A stretch of 32,204 nt of DNA from Falciphora oryzae (Eukaryota; Ascomycota; Sordariomycetes; Magnaporthales; Magnaporthaceae): assembly GCA_000733355.1 (NCBI GenBank), contig JNVV01000107.1, positions 1 to 32,204 of the forward strand, given 5' to 3'. This document shows positions 9,958 through 18,472 of the stretch, piece after piece (within the stretch, counting starts at the first letter, position 1; every line of letters starts with the position of its first letter). A program made the position numbers and the translations under genes. The notes below the pieces were generated by a model, which saw nothing but the letters and a program-made list of their open reading frames with translations, was not told the DNA's origin and did no database searches.

Positions 9958-10220
9958 TCCAAGGACGACGCAGGACGCCTGCGCGAGTGGCTCGTGGCCA
10001 ACTGCGACGAGGTTGTGCAGGAGCACCTGCCAAGCCTAGGCGACAAACTCGCGAGGCTGCGTTTAGCGGCCGAGGGCCACGGCGACGACCCCTCCGCCGG
10101 CCCGAACGACGAAGCTGGACCGGCGGGCGGGGAGGACGCCGGGCAGAACCAGGAGGTGTGCGCGGATCAAAAAGAGGCTCGACCGAGCCAAAAAACGGGC
10201 CGGGATTCGGCCATACTCCC
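9958..10220 (+). CDS. possible exon of an unidentified protein (fragment)
   Basis: A GC-rich, well-balanced frame runs from about 9958: GRLREWLVANCDEVVQEHL, then LPSLGDKLARLRLAAEGHG and an acidic Gly/Pro-rich tail. Third positions are mostly G or C, unlike the flanks, and the sequence becomes AT-rich with non-protein-like translation after about 10220. There is no good start codon, so it would be an internal exon or a remnant. The family is not recognised. Confidence 0.33.
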
Positions 10221-10784
10221 CGTGGCTAAAACAGTAAAAATCTCGGCTGCGAAGGTATCAACCTCGTTAGGACAGTTTGTAACGTACCTTACCGCTCCTA
10301 TATTCATTTTTGGGGCCCTATATAGTCCTTCGACAAAGGGCAGGTTGCACTTCCGCAATCTTCGCGGAACAATTCCCTTTCTCCAGTCTGTGCGTTAATT
10401 CCGGAATCCCATTTGCATTGGTCGATCAAAGCAGTAAAGCAAAACTTTACTAAAGTCATGGTGGCTTTTAGGGATTGGGAGGTGCGATAGAAGCCGTTGG
10501 AAAAATTGGGTCGAGGCGCCCACTCATCTTCAATCTTTCAAAGGGAGGAAACTGGCCATGCCCGGATAATGAAAGTTAACAAAAGCAAGTCAATTGGATT
10601 TATCAATTGTCACATAGGGCACTCAAACAGTGGCGGTTATAGGGGGAAGCAATGAAACGGCTACCAAAACGGTCACCGGTCCCTAATTTCCTTTCACACT
10701 CTTGCTATCAATCCGGCGAATCACTACGGATCGGCGGCGGCTTCACCGGGGCCTAGCATATCCATCTGCCTTGTAGTTTTAGGT
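10221..10784. other. AT-richer stretch, nothing recognised
   Basis: A small perfect hairpin (agtaaag/ctttact) lies near 10431-10450. No gene is supported. The left edge of the adjacent LINE remnant falls at about 10785. Confidence 0.45.
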
Positions 10785-12620
10785 TCACGTCGAAACTGAC
10801 CAAACTAACGACCTGTCGTCCTCGCCACTCCCTAAAGATGTGTTCCTGGAGTAGGATGAGCGCTTGTTCTGCTGACCGGCGCTTTCGTGCTCCGAAATGG
10901 TTTGCCGGTAGTAGTCCGAACTTCTCGACTGCATAGGAGATCCTTTCGACGATCACTGCTTCGAATATCTTTCCTATTGTTGGTAGGAGTGTTACTCCTG
11001 TAGGCTCGGAGATCTCCTAAGAGAAAGAACAAAGATCTATAGATCTGGAAAGGTGTCTGTATTGATGCATAATGGAGAAGGAATCTAGTTACAGGAAGGG
11101 GATCGAAGATCCCCTTTTGTAGGCTCGTGGGAGCGCACGGCCCCTAGGCCTGCTGCTCCACGAGGCGTGGGCCCTTCCTGGATGCACGCGCTAGATCACG
11201 TGGATCAACACCTATCGTCGATAGCAACGAGATCGGCCTCCACGCTTTAGCCATTGTGTAGTCCGCCTTGCCTGGTTTTTAAGCGGTATAATCTTCGCGT
11301 GGCTCCATTACGTGGGCAGGACCCCGTCCTCCACCGACGCGCGGAAGAGCTTCAGCACTCGATTTTTGACCGCTGGCCATACTTGCCTCCATACCATCAC
11401 CGGCAGTCCGTCTTCTCCGGGTGCTTTCCAGGGTTTCATCTTGAACAGCTGTGTTTCTATCTCTTCCATAGTGATATCAGGCATCTCCAGCGGTAGCCGC
11501 TGGGTTGTAGGCCTTCCTCGGCTATTTCATGGGGAAATGGTGGGAAAAAGGTAGTCAGCAGCTCCTCGGCCTGTTCCGAACCGCTTAAGGTACGCGTCCC
11601 GTCCGCTCGGGCCAGTTGGGGTATTTCGCTAGACGATGCCCCTCCCTCCGTATCCAGATATTTAGCCTCTTCCAGATGTTGGCGTTGTCCGCCAAAAAGT
11701 CGTCCCAGTGGGTCTTCTGTTACCGGATGGCATCGTAGTACTGCTTGGAAGCTTGCTTTGCGAGTCGTTCGAGCTCCGGCTGCGCCCGACCCGCTCTTCT
11801 CTCGGACCTGGCGCGGTTCCTCCAGTAGGTATGTATCCGGCGGAGTTGTATCAGGTCCGACATCCACCACCTCTTCGCGTACGGCGATAGTTTCGTCTTC
11901 AGCGTCGGCTCGTGGACTGCCTAAGTTACCGTGGCCATCAGTCTGTCGGTCTGTTGCTGTACCGATCCTTCTATAGGTAGCGTCCGGAGGCTGTTGTCAA
12001 TTCTCACCCTGGTTTCTTTCCATGGTGCGTTCTTGAAAAGGAGTCTCTGCTCCGTCGTGGGTTGTGGCATGGCTATGTCTAGGGTCGTTTCGATGGCCTG
12101 GTGGTCGGAACCATGGTCGGTTTCGTGTGTTGCGCATTTGATCAGGGATCTAGCGAAGTCCTCCAAACCAGGGTTAAGTCGATCGTTGACTCGTGTTGTC
12201 CTTCCTGCCACGTCTTCGTTCCTCGTGGCAGCAGGTTCTTTAGGGAATGCTCGTTCATTAGGTCGATAAGCAGATCTGCCTCTCCTTGTCTGTCCAGTGA
12301 TACGTCGTTTCCTCCCCATAGTTGGGCGTAACGGTTAAAGTCCCCCGTAATGATTACGTCCACCGCTTGTCCTCCGGACCCCCGCTCCGCACTGATGGCT
12401 GTATCCAGCATCTAACAGATCTCTAGCAGGGCCTCCGCGTCGCGGCCTTGGACATAGATAGACATCAGGAGAATCTCTCGGTCCGGGACTCGCACCTTAA
12501 CCGCCGTCACGTCTGGCGATGGTACTGGCAGCTGCTCGGCGTCCAAATCCTTATTCACCCATAACATGCTTCTCGCTCCCCACCGCCCGTCTCGTCACAC
12601 TGTTGGCACCACCTTGGTCA
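10785..12620 (-). mobile_element. non-LTR retrotransposon (Tad-like LINE), decayed, 3' part missing
   Basis: Read on the minus strand, an endonuclease region comes first (SMLWVNKDLDAEQLPVPSPD, then ITGDFNRYAQLWGGNDV, then TDHGSDHQAIETTL with the SDH motif of endonuclease/exonuclease/phosphatase folds). The reverse transcriptase follows: KAPGEDGLPV, LKNQARRT (frameshifted from a KPGK-type motif), WRPISLLSTIG, KIFEAVIVERISYAVEKFG, NHFGARKRRSAEQALILLQE and VVSLVSFDV. Similarity ends at about 10790, before the catalytic YxDD region, so the 3' half is gone; LINEs more often lose their 5' end. Stops and frameshifts are frequent. A solo LTR splits the RT at 10978-11210. I name Tad-like from the motif wording typical of fungal LINEs. 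Confidence 0.85.
10978..11210 (-). mobile_element. solo LTR (probably Ty1/copia type) inserted in the LINE
   Basis: The 233-bp element has TGTTG...CAACA ends and is flanked on both sides by CCTAT (10973-10977 and 11211-11215), a perfect 5-bp target-site duplication. Removing the element and one duplication joins the LINE codons for STIG directly to KIFE in frame, which proves insertion. In minus orientation it begins TGTTGATCCACGTGATC, has a TATA-like cctacaaaagg and a short hairpin (ggggatc/gatcccc), so I orient it on the minus strand. No internal retrotransposon sequence remains, so it arose by LTR-LTR recombination. Confidence 0.87.
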
Positions 12621-13075
12621 ACCTCGAATGGCTCATCGGAACCGTCCATAGCCGATCGCCAACCTTCCAAGCTACTCGTGCAGGCTGAAAACGCCCTCAC
12701 ACAAACCGGCCCTTTGGGGGTTAGTGCGGGACAGCCATCTGCGGTTTTTCCTTCCACATGTGGAAAAAAAATCGGTACATAGATTCCCTGCCAAATTTGG
12801 TGGGAAAACGATGTAGCCTCAGTTAAATGAATGACCCGCGCATGTGCATGCCAAGGGCCCAACCGCGGAGGATCCTATTTTCAAACTTCAAATCCTTGCT
12901 TCGGAGGCGTTTAATTTCGACCTTCTGAAGCGCGCGCCGGATATTATCGTCGTTAATAGCGAAACCACGACGCCCCAATCCATAGGCATGAAAAAGGTGC
13001 CAGTTCATACTACACCAGTATCCCTGAACGTTGCTTCCAATATACTGTAGACCTCAGCTCTTATTTGCTGACATG
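12621..13075. other. unassigned, possibly LINE upstream part
   Basis: Translation of either strand gives no clear domain. The minus strand between 12551 and 12862 could be the decayed region preceding the LINE endonuclease. A separate minus-strand frame at 12823-13008 has some protein-like character, but I cannot assign it. Confidence 0.4.
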
Positions 13076-13406
13076 TCATGCCGCGAAAGCGCGGGCATAT
13101 TGAACGTTTTTCTGCGCAATCTGGTCTTTCTTGGCAGTATCAAGCCAGTAACAAAAGCGACTGGTGCGGCTGAAGGAGCCGTAAACCGCGTGCCGCCGTC
13201 CTCTATCCAAGTGTCGCGACCAACCCAGTTTGACCAATCTATCCACTATGTGAGCAGGGATCTCGGTTTGTCGGTGTGGTGCGCTGGATCGCCGGGGAGC
13301 CCGCAGGTAGTGCTGGATGGCGTCGGTGTGGCTGCCGGCCCACTTGGGGTCGTTGGGATCCTCGGGATTATTGCCCGCCGCCGCCGTGAGGGATACTGGC
13401 TGAAGG
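13076..13406 (-). CDS. possible terminal exon of an unidentified protein
   Basis: A minus-strand frame runs from a good splice acceptor (attaacttttcag, ending next to 13406) to a TGA at 13076-13078. It reads SLTAAGNNPEDPNDPKWAGS, then HTDAIQHYLRAP and ends VQYARAFAA, about 110 residues without a stop. The branch-like ttaac plus pyrimidines and CAG make a convincing fungal 3' splice site. The family is not recognised. No matching upstream exon with its donor was found, since the MITE region begins soon after. Confidence 0.35.
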
Positions 13407-13489
13407 CTGAAAAGTTAATTTGTACATTTTGAGCGATAAATGCTTGTGGCGTTCTTTTTGACAAAACATTTAAAACGTCACGTCTCCAC

Positions 13490-13813
13490 TTGCGTGTTTG
13501 CTTGAAAGCGGGGGCGGATGCCGCTAGGCCCGACGGCACCAGCACGGGGGACCCGGCGAAGCGGAATGAGGCGCCCGAGCTCCACCGCCAGGCCGGGCTG
13601 GCTGAGCGGCCCTGCAAGAGCGGCATCGCAATGACCAAGTATACCGCCGCCGTCTTCTCGGCCCCCAAGGCCGGCATCGTCGACGTGGAGCGCAAGATGC
13701 TGCCCCGCCGGCCCTACCTGGGACCGTCTGAGGCCGAGAAGCTCAAGTCCCGGCAGGTTACGGACGAGGTCGCCAAGATCGAGGAGAGCCTGGACGTGGC
13801 CAGTCGGGCTTGA
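13490..13813 (+). CDS. possible 3' coding fragment of an unidentified protein
   Basis: A GC-rich, coding-like frame ends at a TGA at 13811-13813. It contains IAMTKYTAAVFSAPKAGIVD and VERKMLPRRPYLGPSEAEKL and is lysine/glutamate rich towards the end. The first ATG in frame is at 13631, too late for the coding-like part, so the 5' end is missing or spliced. The family is unknown. It sits about 35 bp left of the MITE. Confidence 0.37.
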   Translation: MRVCLKAGADAARPDGTSTGDPAKRNEAPELHRQAGLAERPCKSGIAMTKYTAAVFSAPKAGIVDVERKMLPRRPYLGPSEAEKLKSRQVTDEVAKIEESLDVASRA

Positions 13814-13850
13814 AACACCGCCAGCCTTTTTTGACATTAATAAGTATGTA

Positions 13851-14279
13851 ACGTGGTTCACAAGCGAGTGGCGCACACAAGCGAGTGGCGCACTTGGAAA
13901 ACGCATATTAAACAGCGTTTTTTTTCGACTAAATAACTCGCTCAATTTGGGGCTAAATTCCACCAAAATTAAAACCGTTATATTTAACTTTATAATGATT
14001 ACAATTTGAATTTTCCGCATTTTTATTATGACTCCTTTTGGGTTAGTTCGCAACACTGTGTAATACACTGTGCTCAGTATGCAACTAACCCAAAAGGAGT
14101 AATAATAAAAATGCGGAAAATTCAAATTGTAATCATTATAAAGTTAAATATAACGGTTTTAATTTTGGTGGAATTTAGCCTCAAATTGAGCGAGTTATTT
14201 AGTCGAAAAAAACGCTGTTTAATATGCGTTTTCCAAGTGCGCCACTCGCTTGTGTGCGCCACTCGCTTGTGAACCACGT
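13851..14279. mobile_element. palindromic (foldback) MITE, Tc1/mariner-type TA target site
   Basis: Two arms of about 198 bp (13851-14048 and 14083-14279) are near-perfect inverted copies separated by a 34-bp loop. The ends are ACGTGGTTCAC...GTGAACCACGT, and TA flanks each side (13849-13850 and 14280-14281), the target duplication of Tc1/mariner/pogo elements. Each arm carries two tandem copies of a 17-bp subterminal repeat (acaagcgagtggcgcac; 13860-13876 and 13877-13893 on the left). The arms differ at only a few sites (one T in a T-run, two adjacent substitutions near the inner AT-rich part), so the element is young. No transposase is encoded; open frames in it are arm artefacts. Confidence 0.9.
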
Positions 14280-14281
14280 TA

Positions 14282-14634
14282 TAGTTAACTATAGGCAGAT
14301 ATATACGGCTTTCCGCGTAGGCGTGGTCGAAGGTAAGGGGGACGTCCCTGGCAGAGGCGGGATCGCCCGAATACGAATGCGTCCGACGTAAACTTCTCGC
14401 CACACACGGGGCATTGCATCGGTGGGCGATGTTGTTGGTTTAGGTGCTGCTTGACGCTGCGCACCCCGGTAGGCTGGATGCGGAAGCAGTCTGGGTGTCG
14501 CGTGGGCGCGAGTTTGTAGAATGGGCAGGCCAGCAGCTTCTTTGGCGAGCCGCCGTCTCGGCCGTCGTGTGAGTTCGCGCTAGATACCGGGAGTTTGGTG
14601 GAGTCGTATGAGCTACCGCTTGGAGGAACGAAGC
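14282..14634 (-). pseudogene. fungal C2H2 zinc-finger protein fragment
   Basis: On the minus strand the frame reads SGSSYDSTKLPVSSANSHD, then KKLLACPFYKLAPTRHPDCF, then VRSVKQHLNQQHRPPMQCPV and CGEKF. The pattern ACPFYK...C...VKxHLxxxHxxPxxCPxC is characteristic of a family of fungal C2H2 proteins with clustered degenerate fingers. After CGEKFTSDA the coherent reading seems to move to the adjacent frame (PASARDVPLTFDHAYAESR), suggesting a one-base shift near 14370-14380. No start was found and the MITE abuts the 3' side. The role in this family is presumably nucleic-acid binding; it is untested. Confidence 0.55.
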
Positions 14635-14646
14635 GGGAGAATCAGC

Positions 14647-14678
14647 ACTGGCAACCTGTCCCACTGGCAACCTGTCCC
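14647..14678. repeat. 16-bp tandem duplication
   Basis: The unit actggcaacctgtccc occurs twice in exact tandem (14647-14662 and 14663-14678), just upstream of the zinc-finger remnant. Confidence 0.85.
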
Positions 14679-15236
14679 ATGGTGTTCCTCATGGAAATAC
14701 ACCCAATGAATCAATTTGGCCAACAAGATCTACCCAATCAAACCAATTTTGACACCAAAATCGGCACGGATCCCCGCGGTCCCGTGCCCTTGACACTGCG
14801 CTTATGACCGGAAACCGGCGCAAGGAGACGGCCGCGACCATGGAAGAGAAAGTCACCATCACCAAAGACTGCCAAGTATTTCTCCGCGCTGATGCAGCGT
14901 CTCGACGCTTGCTGACTGACTTTGGCGGATGCATCCCAGTTCATGCCAAACCCATGTACAAGTGCTTCGGGGAAAGCTGGGTGGTTTTTCTTGGCCCTAC
15001 ATTTGTAGCCAACACTTGTGGCCTGCAGCTTTACGTTACACGCGATGGAGGGCCAGCGCACGACATACTACCAGCTCTCGTTGAGCGTGTGTGGAAGCTT
15101 CCCCATGCCGCCCCAAGCCGGAGTCGGCCGAAATGGAACAGTGGAGGATAAGCGATTGCACCTGCGCATGTACACTGTGTGAGGCCCGCCTCGCCACTTC
15201 CCTAGCACCGGACACGACGCGTCCGTAATGCAAGGG
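14679..15236. other. no recognisable gene
   Basis: A 115-codon plus-strand frame at 14804-15151 overlaps a 107-codon minus-strand frame at 14738-15061. Neither shows a domain or clear coding bias. Confidence 0.45.
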
Positions 15237-15314
15237 GAACGCGCCGGCGGCCCAAGTCGTGTCCGAAACCACCTAGCGCGTTCAACGAGGAGAAGATATT
15301 CACGCTGCTGCATT
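15237..15314 (-). repeat. copy 1 of a diverged ~70-bp dispersed repeat
   Basis: On the minus strand the segment contains gttgaacgcgctaggtgg followed by ttcggacacgactt and ccggcgcgttc. A second copy at 15983-16052 reads gttgaatgcgctaagtgg, then ctgcggacgcgact and ccggcgcgttc. Several differences are C/T or G/A transitions. Copy 2 is directly attached to the copia RNase H remnant, so copy 1 is probably another scrap of the same element. Confidence 0.6.
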
Positions 15315-15982
15315 GAGTCACCTATCACAGATTTGCCAATGCGTAGAGCGTGATGACCCTGCAGCCCAGCCGCAGTTTTATCCAGCATGTTCAAGGCGGA
15401 GCGCTAGGATATCGTCCTGGGATCGCTAAAACCAAAGCCCATTTTTAGCCGCATCGTCCATTAGAAAGCTGCAGGTTCTTGCAGGGACATCCACGGTTCG
15501 GTTCCGAACGTGGGGTGTACATAGGTTTAGAAAAGTGGGCTTTGATGGTCGTTGAAATAAAGCCGGAACGCTTAGACGGCGTACCCCTGGGCCTAGGAAG
15601 ACGTTCCACACAAGGGTGACTCGACTTACCTTTGGACTTCCAGATGTTCAAGCGCGCGAGGAGCTTGTTGACAATGCCACGGCAGGAGCGCAGTCGTACC
15701 ACCCTCCAGCCGCATCTCCGGTTTCGCTGTCCTGTTTTGGACGAATGTGGCGGTCTAGAAATTTCCGCGCCACCCTGCATGGGGGCGGAAAAACGCGGCT
15801 GTGAACGCGCGCGGAAGAAAGTCGCGTTTGCGGCACATTTGTGACCAGTCCGCTAACGCGTTCCGCAAAATGCTTTGGAATTGTTGAGCGAAGCAATAAA
15901 GTGTTGTCTGCCGCTGCGGCGCGGGCCATTGTTATAAAACCTCGCTACCTAGTCTGAACCTAATTTTTTTTTTCCCTCCCTC
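15315..15982. other. no recognisable gene
   Basis: Minus-strand open frames in 15426-15780 (for example SKRSGFISTTIKAHFSKPMY) are weakly protein-like but unplaced. The region lies between two copies of a dispersed repeat and is probably decayed transposon sequence. Confidence 0.4.
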
Positions 15983-16052
15983 GAACGCGCCGGCCCCCCC
16001 AGTCGCGTCCGCAGCCACTTAGCGCATTCAACGACATTGACGCTGCCGCATT
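15983..16052 (-). repeat. copy 2 of a diverged ~70-bp dispersed repeat
   Basis: This is the partner of the copy at 15237-15314, same orientation, aligned over about 65 bp with an indel of about 6 bp near the start of the minus-strand reading. It follows the copia RNase H remnant immediately downstream. Confidence 0.6.
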
Positions 16053-16069
16053 TGGCTGCGGCTTCACGA

Positions 16070-16400
16070 GAACGCTCTGTTGCTTGAATCCAGCCTCCTC
16101 CAGGATGCCTGCTATCCAAAGGGCTGCCCTGCCGGTGGGCAGTAGGTTCACGAACTCCGCCTCTGTAGTTGAGGTCGTCACGAGGGTCTGCCGCTTTGAC
16201 TGCCAGTAGACCGGCCCTCCTGCGAGCATGACCACGTTGAGGCCCTAGCCCATCTCCTCGGTGGTGTATGCCTTCCCTCCCAAACTCAGGCCCAAATTCC
16301 TCGTGCCGATCACGTAGCGCCAAAGATGCTTCATCAGGCCTGATGATCTCTGCCCGGCTTGGCCTGAGCTTACCAGCTGCGAAGTCTACCGGCCTTGCCT
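16070..16400 (-). mobile_element. Ty1/copia retrotransposon, RT end and RNase H N-terminal part, decayed
   Basis: The minus strand reads GLMKHLWRYVIGTRNLGLSL, then GGKAYTTEEMG and a TAG at 16245-16247, then GLNVVMLAGGPVYWQSKRQT and LVTTSTTEAEFVNLLPTGRA. KRQTxVxxSTTEAEF is the hallmark of copia RNase H. The segment that normally carries the SDSDWAGD-type catalytic aspartate and the SGYV strand is missing between GLNVV and MLAGG, a clean deletion of about 20 codons. A stop, the deletion and loss of the C-terminal half make this a dead fragment. Confidence 0.78.
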
Positions 16401-16650
16401 CTTGCATGCGTAATCTTCTTGCTGGGAGCCCACTCTTGACGTGCAGATTTCTCCTGGGGTCGGGTGGGGGCGGACGCTGAATGAATGAGCCGCCGGGCTA
16501 GTTAGGTTTCCGTGGCGCCGACCACCAGTACAAGGTTATGGTTGACTAACTGATGGCATGTGGCGCAGTTATGGTGGGTGGCTGGATGCAACCGCAATCG
16601 CGACTTCCTTCGGTCGCTTCACCCTCCCATCTCAGCAACATCAATCCGCC

Positions 16651-17580
16651 ATGGCAGATCGATCCCCGTCAGAGATCATTAGGGATAATCCCATCGGCAA
16701 GGGCCTTGATGCCTTCCGCGCCTCATTTAATTCGATCTGCGCAGACAAGCAGGTCCCGCGCGCCCCGGACGCGCTGGGTTAACGGCCAAAACGGTATAAC
16801 AATCCAGCTTTGTTGAATGTGCTCCTCTAACCGACGTACAGAACTCCGGAATTTTGCGCCCCTCCTTCTTTCCTTTCTACAAATCCTTCCAGTTACAGTC
16901 CAGCTCCATTCCAAGACGGGTCGTCGAACCCTCCGAAGCGATCTCCTGAAGCTCAATTCCACCGTCAACGACGACGACGACTTCGACTTCGGCCGAATCA
17001 AGCCTCGCCGATGATCCAAACGATGTCCTAATCTGGGATCAAGTCCACAGCGCCGTCGCCGAGCCCACCCCGCCGCCCCGGCCGGTACCATCTTCCCTCC
17101 AGCAAACCCCATGGCTACACAACACGGGCAGTTTCGCCGACTCCTCGGAATACCGCCAAGATGTGGACAGGGTCCTTAGGTCGGAGCTTGGTCCTCTCTA
17201 CGTTGGGCTTCCTCGCTTCCGCGAAGCTTTTTTTTGGGCGCGTGGCGGGTTTACAGCAGCGTCCGAGGCCGTTTTAAGGAAGTGCACGGAAGGCAATCCA
17301 CTCTTCGGCAGCGAAGGGTGGAGCAGATGGCCGGCAGGGGCAAAAGAGAGCGACGTGCTGGCCTGGTTTGACGGCATTCTCGCGAAACTGGACGCATTTG
17401 CAGAAGACCACTGGCACAGCCTAATAAGCCGATCCAGGCTCAACAGGAGAGCGGAAGCTGGACGTTGGCTTGGTGGACGACCCCGAGGCCGGAAAAGACT
17501 CGAAATGCCGTGCATCCTTGAAGATGACAGGGCGGGCAGGGCGCGCCATTGCCGTCGAAATGGCCTTTATCTACTAGGGC
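16651..17580 (+). pseudogene. FunK1 (fungal-type protein kinase-like) N-terminal region, decayed
   Basis: An ATG at 16651 (ccgccATGgc) starts SEIIRDNPIGKGLDAF, which ends at a TAA after 43 codons. A second block from about 16829 reads ELRNFAPLLLSFLQILPVTV, then LHSKTGRRTLRSDLLKLNST. A one-base loss near 17004 then moves the reading frame to DDPNDVLIWDQVHSAVAEP, HNTGSFADSSEYRQDVDRVL and GPLYVGLPRFREAF. Two further compensating shifts flank FGRVAGLQQ (T-run at about 17227-17236), then NPLFGSEGWSRWPAGAKESD and, in a shifted frame, KLDVGLVDDPEAGKDSKCR. The order matches the N-terminal part of fungal FunK1 proteins. The kinase domain itself is absent. At least four frame disruptions are needed to read through. 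Confidence 0.7.
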
Positions 17581-18472
17581 CCGTTCATGACGATTGCTGT
17601 GTCGGCGGCCGCCCTGATGTACCACAGCGGCCGACTCGCAGCGTTCTGCGGGATCCCCTCGTGGACGCAGAGCCCGACGTCCGGCGCTTACGTTGCCGGC
17701 CTATGGGAGGACGATACGGTGCCGCACTGGCAGGGATGTTCAGTGCTGATACTACCTATTTTATGCCTATAATTTCCAAGAAGGAAGGGTATCTGCTCAG
17801 CGACGATAGCGCAAGCCAGCGCCAGGCTCTCGTGGATAAGGATGCGCAAGCCGTGGCCAAGGGCGGAACTGGCAACGCTCGCAGCGCCACCGGGCGCGGC
17901 AAATAGAAAACGCGACTGGACGCCGCAAAAAAAAAAAAAAAAAAGCCACCATCACCGAAATGAACGCCACATACGCAACTTCATCAAAGTCGGGTCGAAG
18001 CCACGATCCGCAGGAAAGGATGTGGACCGTCAATCTGTCCGACTGGAATGGGGTTCGGGAGCAGCTGTGTCGGATAGAATCGGGGCTGAAGCAGTCTACA
18101 CAGCATAAGGGCTGAAGAGGAAAAGGGGCCGAGCATCACTCGCTGGGGTCCTTGCGCTAGGCCCGAAACACCAAGTCGATCCACAAAACGTTCGCGAGTC
18201 TTTCGTTCGGTTCGTTGTCATTCCCTCGATCTAATAGGTCCGAAAAAGTCTGGACTCCAAGGGGCCAATGCATTGCTAACCCCACGTGCCCCGCAAGAGA
18301 AGCAATGATTGGTTGTACTGCACCATTTTGAGTGGGTAGTAATGGAGATAATCAAGTGGGTCAGTCAAGCGAATGAACCTACATGCTGTCATAAATCTCA
18401 TCTTGCTTTCATGCAATACCAAATCTGCTGCCATCGACAAGAGCTTCAGCACATTCCTACACCATTACCAGG
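17581..18472. other. unassigned stretch with an 18-A run
   Basis: A short plus-strand frame at 17587-17772 (SGAYVAGLWEDDTVPHW) vaguely resembles the C-terminal part of HET proteins, but this is not enough to call. An 18-bp A-run lies at 17927-17944. The rest should include the promoter of the CHR transporter gene. Confidence 0.4.
17927..17944. repeat. poly-A run of 18 bp
   Basis: Eighteen consecutive A residues. It could be a homopolymer expansion or the scar of a poly-A-tailed retroinsertion; no target duplication is evident. Confidence 0.85.

Noticed and set aside
10985..11010. RT-like reading AYRS..LLPTIG at the LTR edge
   Set aside because: It first looked like a second LINE copy, but it falls inside the LTR; with the target duplication recognised, the LINE joins STIG to KIFE directly, so the resemblance is a coincidence.
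13478..14403. Open frames over the MITE (215, 88 and 93 codons)
   Set aside because: They lie in the inverted-repeat arms and are mirror images of each other; no transposase motif.
17587..17772. Possible HET C-terminal fragment (AYVAGLWEDD)
   Set aside because: Only one short motif-like match, with no HET core blocks nearby.
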